Shown piece after piece: positions 29,001-42,530 of a DNA stretch of 64,000 bases. Origin of the DNA: Elymus sibiricus (Eukaryota; Streptophyta; Magnoliopsida; Poales; Poaceae); NCBI GenBank assembly GCA_039707655.1, contig CM077673.1, forward strand, positions 6,830,001 through 6,894,000, written 5' to 3'. Made by a program: the position numbers and the translations under genes. The first letter of the stretch is position 1. Each line of letters opens with the position of its first letter. The notes under the pieces were generated by a model that saw nothing but the letters and a program-made list of their open reading frames with translations, was not told the origin of the DNA and ran no database searches.

Positions 29001-32000
29001 AAAAAAGAGTGAATAATAGCATAGAAATGTTGTCAAATGGACAAAATCTGCAAGTTTTGGCAAGGTCTTCGTAAGCGGACCCCGGGGTTCCCCGAACGTT
29101 TGGATCGCCCCGGGACCCAAAATCAGTGAGTAATAGTATAGAAAACTGGCCGAAACGGACAAAATCTGCCACTTTTGGCGAGCTCCCCGTAACCGATCGC
29201 CGGTCTTCCCCGAACGTTCGGACGACCACGACAACCAAAAAACAGTGAATAATAGCATAGAAAACTGGTAAGAATGTACCAAATCTGCGTGTTTTGGCGA
29301 CGTCCCCGTAAGCGGACCTCGGGGTTCCCCGAACGTTTGGATCGCCCCGGGACCCAAAATCAGTGAGTAATAGCATAGAAAACGGGCCATAATGTGCCAA
29401 TTTTGCGAGTTTTCAAGAGGTCCCCCTAACGGGACCCTAGGGTTCCCCTAACATTCGGATTGCCCCGGGACCCAAAGTCAGTGAATAATAGCATAGAAAA
29501 CTGACCAGAATGGACCATATCTTTGAGTTTTGGTGAGGTCCCCATTACCGGACCCGGGGCTTCCCCGAACGTTCGGATGACCACGGCAACCAAAAACAAT
29601 GAATAATAGTATAGAAAACTGGTAAGAATGGACCAAATCTGCGAGTTTTGGTCAGGTCCCCATAACCGTACCCCAGGCATCCCCAAATGTTGGGACAACC
29701 ACGACAACCAAAAACAGCGAACAATAGCATAGAAAACTGGTCAGAATGGACCAAATGTGCGAGTTTTGGCGAGGTCCCCGTAAGCGGACCCTGGGGTTCC
29801 CCAAACATTTGGATCGCCCCGAGATCGAAAATCAGTGAGTAATAGCATACAGAACTGGCCGAAACGGACAAAATCTGCGAGTTTTGGCGAGGTCCCCGTA
29901 ACCGGTCCACGGGCTTCCCCGAACATTCGGACGACCACGACAACCAAAAAACAGTGAATAATAGCACAGAAAACTGATAAGAATGGACCAAATCTGCGAG
30001 TTTTGGCGAAGTCCCCGTAAGCGGACCCCGGGGTTCCCCGAACGTTTGGATTGCCCCGGGACCCAAAATCAGTGAGTAATAGCATAGAAAACTAGCCGGA
30101 ACAGGCATAATCTGTTAGTTTTGGCGAGGTCCCCATAACCACACCCCAAGCTTCCCCGAACGTTCGGACGACCACGACTACCAAAAACCAGTGAATAATA
30201 GCATAGAAAACTGGTAAGAATGGACCAAATCTGCGAGTTTTGACCAGGTCCCCGTATGCGGACACCGGGGTTCCCCGGACGTTTGGATCGCCCCGGGACC
30301 CAAAATTAGTGAGTAATAGCATAGAAAACTAGCCGGGACACACAAAATCTGCTAGTTTTGGCGAGGTCCCCGTAATCGCACCCCGGGCTTCCCCGAACGT
30401 TCGGACGACCACGACTACCGAAAAACAGTGAATGATAGCATAGAACTCTGGTCAGAATGGACGAAATCTGCGAGTTTTGGCGAGGTCCCCATAAGCAGAC
30501 CCCGGGGTTCCCCGAACATTTGGATCGCCCCGGGACACAAAATGAGTGAGTAATAGCATAGAAAACTGGTAAGAATGGACCAAATCTGCGAGTTTTTGCG
30601 AGGTCCCCGTAACCGGACCCCGGGCTTCCCCGAACGTTCGGACGACCACGACAACCAAAAAACAGTGAATAATAGCAAAGAAAACAGGTAAGAATGGACC
30701 AAATCTGCGAGTTTTGGCCAGGTCCACGTATGCGGACACCGGGGTTCCCCGGACGTTTGGATCGCCCCGGGACCCAAAATTAGTGAGTAATAGCATAGAA
30801 AACTAGCCGGGACACAAAATCTGCTAGTTTTGGCGAGGTCCCCTTAACCGCACCCCGGGCTTCCCCGAACGTTCGGACGACCACGACTACCGAAAAACAG
30901 TGAATGATAGCATAGAACTCTGGTCAGAATGGACGAAATCTGCGAGTTTTGGCGAGGTCCCCATAAGCAGACCCCGGGGTTCCCCGAACATTTGGATCGC
31001 CCCGGGACCCAAAATGAGTGAGTAATAGCATAGAAAACTGGTAAGAATGGACCAAATCTGCGAGTTTTTGCGAGGTCCCCGTAATCGGACCCCAGGCTTC
31101 CCCGAACGTTCAGACGACCACGACAACCAAAAAACAGTGAATAATAGCAAAGAAAACTGGTAAGAATGGACCAAATCTGCGAGTTTTGGCGAGGTCCCCG
31201 TAACCGGACCTCGGGCATCCCCAAATGTTGGGACGACCACGACAACCAAAAACAGTGAATAATAGCATAGAAAACTGGTCAGAATGGACCAAATCTGCGA
31301 GTTTTGGCGAGGTGCCCGTAAGCGGACCCCGGGGTTCCCCGAATGTTTGGATAGCCGCGAGACCCAAAATTAGTGAGTAATAGCATAGAAAACTGGCCGG
31401 AACAGACAAAATCTACTAGTTTTGGCGAGGTCCCCGTAATCGGTCCACGGGCTTCCCCGAATGTTCGGACGACCACGACAACAAGAAAAATAGTGAATAA
31501 TAGCATAGAAATCTGGTGGGAATGGACAAAATCTACGAGTTTTGGCGAGGTCCCAGTAAGCGGACCCCGGGGTTCCCCGAACATTTGGATCGCCCCGGGA
31601 CCCAAAACCAGTCAGTAATAGCATAGAAAACATGTAAGAATGGACCAAATCTGCGAGTTTTGGCGAGGTCCCCGTAACCGGTCCACGGGCTTCCTCGAAC
31701 GTTCGGATGACCACGACAACCAAAAAATAGTGAATAATAGCACATAAAACTGGTAAGAATGGACCAAATCTGGGAGTTTTGGCAAGGTCCCCGTAAGCGG
31801 ACCCCGGGGTTCCCCGAACGTTTGGATCGCCCCGAGACCCAAAATCAGTCAGTAAAAGCATAGAAAACTGGCTAAAACGGACAAAATCTACGAGTATTGG
31901 CAGGGTCCCCGTAACCGGTACTCGGGCTTCCTCGAACGTTCAGACGACCACGACAACCAAAAAACTGTGAATAATAGCATAGAAAACTGGTAAGAATGGA

Positions 32001-35000
32001 CCAAATCTGCAAATTTTGGCGAGGTCCCCTTAAACGGACCCCGGGGTTCCCCAAATATTTGGATCGCCCCGGGACCCAAAATCAGTGAGTAATACCATAG
32101 AAAACTGGCCGGAACAGACAAAATCTGCTAGTTTTGGCAAGGTCCCCGTAAGCGCACCCCGGGCTTCCCCGAATGTTCGGACGACCATGACTACCAAAAA
32201 AGAGTGAATAATAGCATAGAAATGTTGTCAAATGGACAAAATCTGCGAGTTTTGGCGAGGTCTTCGTAAGCGGACCCCGGGGTTCCCCGAACGTTTGGAT
32301 CGCCCCGGGACCCAAAATCAGTGAGTAATAGTATAGAAAACTGGCCGAAACGGACAAAATCTGCCACTTTTGGCGAGCTCCCCGTAACCGATCGCCGGGC
32401 TTCCCCGAACGTTCGAACGACCACGACAACCAAAAAACAGTGAATAATAGCATAGAAAACTGGTAAGAATGTACCAAATCTGCGGGTTTTGGCGACGTCC
32501 CCGTAAGCGGACCTCGGGGTTCCCCGAACGTTTGGATCGCCCCGGGACCCAAAATCAGTGAGTAATAGCATAGAAAACGGGCCATAATGTGCCAATTTTG
32601 CGAGTTTTCAAGAGGTCCCCCTAATGGGACCCCAGGGTTCCCCTAACATTCGGATCGCCCCGGGACCCAAAGTCAGTGAATAATAGCATAGAAAACTGAC
32701 CAGAATGGACCATATCTTTGAGTTTTGGTGAGGTCCCCATTACCGGACCCGGGGCTTCCCCGAACGTTCGGATGACCACGGCAACCAAAAACAATGAATA
32801 ATAGTATAGAAAACTGGTAAGAATGGACCAAATCTGCGAGTTTTGGTCAGGTCCCCATAACCGTACCCCAGGCATCCCCAAATGTTGGGACAACCACGAC
32901 AACCAAAAACAGCGAACAATAGCATAGAAAACTGGTCAGAATGGACCAAATGTGCGAGTTTTGGCGAGGTCCCCGTAAGCGGACCCTGGGGTTCCCCAAA
33001 CATTTGGATCGCCCCGAGATCGAAAATCAGTGAGTAATAGCATACAGAACTGGCCGAAACGGACAAAATCTGCGAGTTTTGGCGAGGTCCCCGTAACCGG
33101 TCCACGGGCTTCCCCGAACATTCGGACGACCACGACAACCAAAAAACAGTGAATAATAGCACAGAAAACTGATAAGAATGGACCAAATCTGCGAGTTTTG
33201 GCGAAGTCCCCGTAAGCGGACCCCGGGGTTCCCCGAACGTTTGGATTGCCCCGGGACCCAAAATCAGTGAGTAATAGCATAGAAAACTAGCCGGAACAGG
33301 CATAATCTGTTAGTTTTGGCGAGGTCCCCATAACCACACCCCAAGCTTCCCGGAACGTTCGGACGACCACGACTACCAAAAACCAGTGAATAATAGCATA
33401 GAAAACTGGTAAGAATGGACCAAATCTGCGAGTTTTGACCAGGTCCCCGTATGCGGACACCGGGGTTCCCCGGACGTTTGGATCGCCCCGGGACCCAAAA
33501 TTAGTGAGTAATAGCATAGAAAACTAGCCGGGACACACAAAATCTGCTAGTTTTGGCGAGGTCCCCGTAATCGCACCCCGGGCTTCCCCGAACGTTCGGA
33601 CGACCACGACTACCGAAAAACAGTGAATGATAGCATAGAACTCTGGTCAGAATGGACGAACTCTGCGAGTTTTGGCGAGGTCCCCATAAGCAGACCCCGG
33701 GGTTCCCCGAACATTTGGATCGCCCCGGGACCCAAAATGAGTGAGTAATAGCATAGAAAACTGGTAAGAATGGACCAAATCTGCGAGTTTTTGCGAGGTC
33801 CCCGTAACCGGACCCCGGGCTTCCCCGAACGTTCGGACGACCACGACAACCAAAAAACAGTGAATAATAGCAAAGAAAACTGGTAAGAATGGACCAAATC
33901 TGCGAGTTTTGGCGAGGTCCCCGTAACCGGACCTCGGGCATCCCCAAATGTTGGGACGACCACGACAACCAAAAACAGTGAATAATAGCATAGAAAACTG
34001 GTAAGAATGGACCAAATCTGCAAATTTTGGCGAGGTCCCCTTAAACGGACCCCGGGGTTCCCCAAATATTTGGATCGCCCCGGGACCCGAAATCAGTGAG
34101 TAATACCATAGAAAACTGGCCGGAACAGACAAAATCTGCTAGTTTTGGCAAGGTCCCCGTAAGCGCACCCCGGGATTCCCCGAATGTTCGGACGACCATG
34201 ACTAGCAAAAAAGAGTGAATAATAGCATAGAAATGTTGTCAAATGGACAAAATCTGCGAGTTTTGGCGAGGTCTTCGTAAGCGGACCCCGGGGTTCCCCG
34301 AACGTTTGGATCGCCCCGGGACCCAAAATCAGTGAGTAATAGTATAGAAAACTGGCCGAAACGGACAAAATCTGCCACTTTTGGCGAGCTCCCCGTAACC
34401 GATCGCCGGTCTTCCCCGAACGTTCGGACGACCACGACAACCAAAAAACAGTGAATAATAGCATAGAAAACTGGTAAGAATGTACCAAATCTGCGTGTTT
34501 TGGCGACGTCCACGTAAGCGGACCTCGGGGTTCCCCGAACGTTTGGATCGCCCCGGGACCCAAAATCAGTGAGTAATAGCATAGAAAACGGGCCATAATG
34601 TGCCAATTTTGCGAGTTTTCAAGAGGTCCCCCTAACGGGACCCCAGGGTTCCCCTAACATTCGGATCGCCCCGGGACCCAAAGTCAGTGAATAATAGCAT
34701 AGAAAACTGACCAGAATGGACCATATCTTTGAGTTTTGGTGAGGTCCCCATTACCGGACCCGGGGCTTCCCCGAACGTTCGGATGACCACGGCAACCAAA
34801 AACAATGAATAATAGTATAGAAAACTGGTAAGAATGGACCAAATCTGCGAGTTTTGGTCAGGTCCCCATAACCGTACCCCAGGCATCCCCAAATGTTGGG
34901 ACAACCACGACAACCAAAAACAGCGAACAATAGCATAGAAAACTGGTCAGAATGGACCAAATGTGCGAGTTTTGGCGAGGTCCCCGTAAGCGGACCCTGG

Positions 35001-38000
35001 GGTTCCCCAAACATTTGGATCGCCCCGAGATCGAAAATCAGTGAGTAATAGCATACAGAACTGGCCGAAACGGACAAAATCTGCGAGTTTTGGCGAGGTC
35101 CCCGTAACCGGTCCACGGGCTTCCCCGAACATTCGGACGACCACGACAACCAAAAAACAGTGAATAATAGCACAGAAAACTGATAAGAATGGACCAAATC
35201 TGCGAGTTTTGGCGAAGTCCCCGTAAGCGGACCCCGGGGTTCCCCGAACGATTGGATTGCCCCGGGACCCAAAATCAGTGAGTAATAGCATAGAAAACTA
35301 GCCGGAACAGGCATAATCTGTTAGTTTTGGCGAGGTCCCCATAACCACACCCCAAGCTTCCCCGAACGTTCGGACGACCACGACTACCAAAAACCAGTGA
35401 ATAATAGCATAGAAAACTGGTAAGAATGGACCAAATCTGCGAGTTTTGACCAGGTCCCCGTATGCGGACACCGGGGTTCCCCGGACGTTTGGATCGCCCC
35501 GGGACCCAAAATTAGTGAGTAATAGCATAGAAAACTAGCCGGGACACACAAAATCTGCTAGTTTTGGCGAGGTCCCCGTAATCGCACCCCGGGCTTCCCC
35601 GAACGTTCGGACGACCACGACTACCGAAAAACAGTGAATGATAGCATAGAACTCTGGTCAGAATGGACGAAATCTGCGAGTTTTGGCGAGGTCCCCATAA
35701 GCAGACCCCGGGGTTCCCCGAACATTTGGATCGCCCCGGGACACAAAATGAGTGAGTAATAGCATAGAAAACTGGTAAGAATGGACCAAATCTGCGAGTT
35801 TTTGCGAGGTCCCCGTAACCGGACCCCGGGCTTCCCCGAACGTTCGGACGACCACGACAACCAAAAAACAGTGAATAATAGCAAAGAAAACAGGTAAGAA
35901 TGGACCAAATCTGCGAGTTTTGGCCAGGTCCACGTATGCGGACACCGGGGTTCCCCGGACGTTTGGATCGCCCCGGGACCCAAAATTAGTGAGTAATAGC
36001 ATAGAAAACTAGCCGGGACACAAAATCTGCTAGTTTTGGCGAGGTCCCCTTAACCGCACCCCGGGCTTCCCCGAACGTTCGGACGACCACGACTACCGAA
36101 AAACAGTGAATGATAGCATAGAACTCTGGTCAGAATGCACGAAATCTGCGAGTTTTGGCGAGGTCCCCATAAGCAGACCCCGGGGTTCCCCGAACATTTG
36201 GATCGCCCCGGGACCCAAAATGAGTGAGTAATAGCATAGAAAACTGGTAAGAATGGGCCAAATCTGCGAGTTTTTGCGAGGTCCCCGTAATCGGACCCCA
36301 GGCTTCCCCGAACGTTCAGACGACCACGACAACCAAAAAACAGTGAATAATAGCAAAGAAAACTGGTAAGAATGGACCAAATCTGCGAGTTTTGGCGAGG
36401 TCCCCGTAACCGGACCTCGGGCATCCCCAAATGTTGGGACGACCACGACAACCAAAAACAGTGAATAATAGCATAGAAAACTGGTCAGAATGGACCAAAT
36501 CTGCGAGTTTTGGCGAGGTGCCCGTAAGCGGACCCCGGGGTTCCCCGAATGTTTGGATAGCCGCGAGACCCAAAATTAGTGAGTAATAGCATAGAAAACT
36601 GGCCGGAACAGACAAAATCTACTAGTTTTGGCGAGGTCCCCGTAATCGGTCCACGGGCTTCCCCGAATGTTCGGACGACCACGACAACAAGAAAAATAGT
36701 GAATAATAGCATAGAAATCTGGTCGGAATGGACAAAATCTACGAGTTTTGGCGAGGTCCCAGTAAGCAGACCCCGGGGTTCCCCGAACATTTGGATCGCC
36801 CCGGGACCCAAAACCAGTCAGTAATAGCATAGAAAACATGTAAGAATGGACCAAATCTGCGAGTTTTGGCGAGGTCCCCGTAACCGGTCCACGGGCTTCC
36901 TCGAACGTTCGAATGACCACGACAACCAAAAAATAGTGAATAATAGCACATAAAACTGGTAAGAATGGACCAAATCTGGGAGTTTTGGCAAGGTCCCCGT
37001 AAGCGGACCCCGGGGTTCCCCGAACGTTTGGATCGCCCCGAGACCCAAAATCAGTCAGTAAAAGCATAGAAAACTGGCTAAAACGGACAAAATCTACGAG
37101 TTTTGGCAGGGTCCCCGTAACCGGTACTCGGGCTTCCTCGAACGTTCAGACGACCACGACAACCAAAAAACTGTGAATAATAGCATAGAAAACTGGTAAG
37201 AATGGACCAAATCTGCAAATTTTGGCGAGGTCCCCTTAAACGGACCCCGGGGTTCCCCAAATATTTGGATCGCCCCGGGACCCAAAATCAGTGAGTAATA
37301 CCATAGAAAACTGGCCGGAACAGACAAAATCTGCTAGTTTTGGCAAGGTCCCCGTAAGCGCACCCCGGGCTTCCCCGAATGTTCGGACGACCATGACTAC
37401 CAAAAAAGAGTGAATAATAGCATAGAAATGTTGTCAAATGGACAAAATCTGCGAGTTTTGGCGAGGTCTTCGTAAGCGGACCCCGGGGTTCCCCGAACGT
37501 TTGGATCGCCTCGGGACCCAAAATCAGTGAGTAATAGTATAGAAAACTGGCCGAAACGGACAAAATCTGCCACTTTTGGCGAGCTCCCCGTAACCGATCG
37601 CCGGGCTTCCCCGAACGTTCGAACAACCACGACAACCAAAAAACAGTGAATAATAGCATAGAAAACTGGTAAGAATGTACCAAATCTGCGGGTTTTGGCG
37701 ACGTCCCCGTAAGCGGACCTCGGGGTTCCCCGAACGTTTGGATCGCCCCGGGACCCAAAATCAGTGAGTAATAGCATAGAAAACGGGCCATAATGTGCCA
37801 ATTTTGCGAGTTTTCAAGAGGTCCCCCTAATGGGACCCCAGGGTTCCCCTAACATTCGGATCGCCCCGGGACCCAAAGTCAGTGAATAATAGCATAGAAA
37901 ACTGACCAGAATGGACCATATCTTTGAGTTTTGGTGAGGTCCCCATTACCGGACCCGGGGCTTCCCCGAACGTTCGGATGACCACGGCAACCAAAAACAA

Positions 38001-41000
38001 TGAATAATAGTATAGAAAACTGGTAAGAATGGACCAAATCTGCGAGTTTTGGTCAGGTCCCCATAACCGTACCCCAGGCATCCCCAAATGTTGGGACAAC
38101 CACGACAACCAAAAACAGCGAACAATAGCATAGAAAACTGGTCAGAATGGACCAAATGTGCGAGTTTTGGCGAGGTCCCCGTAAGCGGACCCTGGGGTTC
38201 CCCAAACATTTGGATCGCCCCGAGATCGAAAATCAGTGAGTAATAGCATACAGAACTGGCCGAAACGGACAAAATCTGCGAGTTTTGGCGAGGTCCCCGT
38301 AACCGGTCCACGGGCTTCCCCGAACATTCGGACGACCACGACAACCAAAAAACAGTGAATAATAGCACAGAAAACTGATAAGAATGGACCAAATCTGCGA
38401 GTTTTGGCGAAGTCCCCGTAAGCGGACCCCGGGGTTCCCCGAACGTTTGGATTGCCCCGGGACCCAAAATCAGTGAGTAATAGCATAGAAAACTAGCCGG
38501 AACAGGCATAATCTGTTAGTTTTGGCGAGGTCCCCATAACCACACCCCAAGCTTCCCCGAACGTTCGGACGACCACGACTACCAAAAACCAGTGAATAAT
38601 AGCATAGAAAACTGGTAAGAATGGACCAAATCTGCGAGTTTTGACCAGGTCCCCGTATGCGGACACCGGGGTTCCCCGGACGTTTGGATCGCCCCGGGAC
38701 CCAAAATTAGTGAGTAATAGCATAGAAAACTAGCCGGGACACACAAAATCTGCTAGTTTTGGCGAGGTCCCCGTAATCGCACCCCGGGCTTCCCCGAACG
38801 TTCGGACGACCACGACTACCGAAAAACAGTGAATGATAGCATAGAACTCTGGTCAGAATGGACGAAATCTGCGAGTTTTGGCGAGGTCCCCATAAGCAGA
38901 CCCCGGGGTTCCCCGAACATTTGGATCGCCCCGGGACCCAAAATGAGTGAGTAATAGCATAGAAAACTGGTAAGAATGGACCAAATCTGCGAGTTTTTGC
39001 GAGGTCCCCGTAACCGGACCCCGGGCTTCCCCGAACGTTCGGACGACCACGACAACCAAAAAACAGTGAATAATAGCAAAGAAAACTGGTAAGAATGGAC
39101 CAAATCTGCGAGTTTTGGCGAGGTCCCCGTAACCGGACCTCGGGCATCCCCAAATGTTGGGACGACCACGACAACCAAAAACAGTGAATAATAGCATAGA
39201 AAACTGGTAAGAATGGACCAAATCTGCAAATTTTGGCGAGGTCCCCTTAAACGGACCCCGGGGTTCCCCAAATATTTGGATCGCCCCGGGACCCGAAATC
39301 AGTGAGTAATACCATAGAAAACTGGCCGGAACAGACAAAATCTGCTAGTTTTGGCAAGGTCCCCGTAAGCGCACCCCGGGATTCCCCGAATGTTCGGACG
39401 ACCATGACTAGCAAAAAAGAGTGAATAATAGCATAGAAATGTTGTCAAATGGACAAAATCTGCGAGTTTTGGCAAGGTCTTCGTAAGCGGACCCCGGGGT
39501 TCCCCGAACGTTTGGATCGCCCCGGGACCCAAAATCAGTGAGTAATAGTATAGAAAACTGGCCGAAACGGACAAAATCTGCCACTTTTGGCGAGCTCCCC
39601 GTAACCGATCGCCGGTCTTCCCCGAACGTTCGGACGACCACGACAACCAAAAAACAGTGAATAATAGCATAGAAAACTGGTAAGAATGTACCAAATCTGC
39701 GTGTTTTGGCGACGTCCCCGTAAGCGGACCTCGGGGTTCCCCGAACGTTTGGATGGCCCCGGGACCCAAAATCAGTGAGTAATAGCATAGAAAACGGGCC
39801 ATAATGTGCCAATTTTGCGAGTTTTCAAGAGGTCCCCCTAACGGGACCCTAGGGTTCCCCTAACATTCGGATTGCCCCGGGACCCAAAGTCAGTGAATAA
39901 TAGCATAGAAAACTGACCAGAATGGACCATATCTTTGAGTTTTGGTGAGGTCCCCATTACCGGACCCGGGGCTTCCCCGAACGTTCGGATGACCACGGCA
40001 ACCAAAAACAATGAATAATAGTATAGAAAACTGGTAAGAATGGACCAAATCTGCGAGTTTTGGTCAGGTCCCCATAACCGTACCCCAGGCATCCCCAAAT
40101 GTTGGGACAACCACGACAACCAAAAACAGCGAACAATAGCATAGAAAACTGGTCAGAATGGACCAAATGTGCGAGTTTTGGCGAGGTCCCCGTAAGCGGA
40201 CCCTGGGGTTCCCCAAACATTTGGATCGCCCCGAGATCGAAAATCAGTGAGTAATAGCATACAGAACTGGCCGAAACGGACAAAATCTGCAAGTTTTGGC
40301 GAGGTCCCCGTAACCGGTCCACGGGCTTCCCCGAACATTCGGACGACCACGACAACCAAAAAACAGTGAATAATAGCACAGAAAACTGATAAGAATGGAC
40401 CAAATCTGCGAGTTTTGGCGAAGTCCCCGTAAGCGGACCCCGGGGTTCCCCGAACGTTTGGATTGCCCCGGGACCCAAAATCAGTGAGTAATAGCATAGA
40501 AAACTAGCCGGAACAAGCATAATCTGTTAGTTTTGGCGAGGTCCCCATAACCACACCCCAAGCTTCCCCGAACGTTCGGACGACCACGACTACCAAAAAC
40601 CAGTGAATAATAGCATAGAAAACTGGTAAGAATGGACCAAATCTGCGAGTTTTGACCAGGTCCCCGTATGCGGACACCGGGGTTCCCCGGACGTTTGGAT
40701 CGCCCCGGGACCCAAAATTAGTGAGTAATAGCATAGAAAACTAGCCGGGACACACAAAATCTGCTAGTTTTGGCGAGGTCCCCGTAATCGCACCCCGGGC
40801 TTCCCCGAACGTTCGGACGACCACGACTACCGAAAAACAGTGAATGATAGCATAGAACTCTGGTCAGAATGGACGAAATCTGCGAGTTTTGGCGAGCTCC
40901 CCATAAGCAGACCCCGGGGTTCCCCGAACATTTGGATCGCCCCGGGACCCAAAATGAGTGAGTAATAGCATAGAAAACTGGTAAGAATGGACCAAATCTG

Positions 41001-42530
41001 CGAGTTTTTGCGAGGTCCCCGTAACCGGACCCCGGGCTTCCCCGAACGTTCGGACGACCACGACAACCAAAAAACAGTGAATAATAGCAAAGAAAACTGG
41101 TAAGAATGGACCAAATCTGCGAGTTTTGGCGAGGTCCCCGTAACCGGACCTCGGGCATCCCCAAATATTGGGACGACCACGACAACCAAAAACAGTGAAT
41201 AATAGCATAGAAAACTGGTCAGAATGGACCAAATCTGCGAGTTTTGGCGAGGTGCCCGTAAGCGGACCCCGGGGTTCCCCGAATGTTTGGATAGCCGCGA
41301 GACCCAAAATTAGTGTGTAATAGCATAGAAAACTGGCCGGAACAGACAAAATCTACTAGTTTTGGCGAGGTCCCCGTAATCGGTCCACGGGCTTCCCCGA
41401 ATGTTCGGACGACCACGACAACAAGAAAAACAGTGAATAATAGCATAGAAATCTGGTCAGAATGGACAAAATCTACGAGTTTTGGCGAGGTCCCAGTAAG
41501 CGGACCCCGGGGTTCCCCGAACATTTGGATCGCCCCGGGACCCAAAACCAGTCAGTAATAGCATAGAAAACAGGTAAGAATGGACCAAATCTGCGAGTTT
41601 TGGCGAGGTCCCCGTAACCGGTCCACGGGCTTCCCCGAACGTTCGGATGACCACGACAACCAAAAAATAGTGAATAATAGCACATAAAACTGGTAAGAAT
41701 GGACCAAATCTGGGAGTTTTGGCAAGGTCCCCGTAAGCGGACCCCGGGGTTCCCCGAACGTTTGGATCGCCCCGAGACCCAAAATCAGTCAGTAAAAGCA
41801 TAGAAAACTGGCTAAAACGGACAAAATCTGCGAGTTTTGGCAGGGTCCCCGTTACCGGTCCTCGGGCTTCCTCGAACGTTCGGACGACCACGACAACCAA
41901 AAAACAGTGAATAATAGCATAGAAAACTGGTAAGAATGGACATCATCTGCAAGTTTTGGCAAGGTCCCCTTAAGCGGACCCCGGGGTTCCCCAAATATTT
42001 GGATCGCCCCGGGACCCAAAATCAGTGAGTAATACCATAGAAAACTGGCCGGAACAGACAAAATCTGGTAGTTTTGGCAAGGTCCCCGTAAGCGCACCCC
42101 GGGCTTCCCCGAATGTTCGGACGACCATGACTACCAAAAAAGAGTGAATAATAGCATAGAAATGTTGTCAAATGGACAAAATCTGCGAGTTTTGGCGAGG
42201 TCTTCGTAAGCGGACCCCGGGGTTCCCCGAACGTTTGGATCGCCCCGGGACCCAAAATCAGTGAGTAATAGTATAGAAAACTGGCCGAAACGGACAAAAT
42301 CTGCCACTTTTGGCGAGCTCCCCGTAACCGATCGCCGGGCTTCCCCGAACGTTCGAACGACCACGACAACCAAAAAACAGTGAATAATAGCATAGAAAAC
42401 TGGTAAGAATGTACCAAATCTGCGGGTTTTGGCGACGTCCCCGTAAGCGGACCTCGGGGTTCCCCGAACGTTTGGATCGCCCCGGGACCCAAAATCAGTG
42501 AGTAATAGCATAGAAAACGGGCCAGAATGT
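25482..42530. repeat. 27-mer and 17-mer higher-order units in tandem
   Basis: Measured on the landmark monomer, the successive spacings from 26198 are 3195, 3195, 2011, 3195, 2011 and 2723 bp, that is 27, 27, 17, 27, 17 and 23 monomers. The 17-mer is the 27-mer minus ten monomers (3195 minus 2011 is 1184). The pair 27+17 is itself duplicated (5206 bp: 31872 to 37078, 33501 to 38707, 34093 to 39299). Copies look almost identical by eye. Confidence 0.8.
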
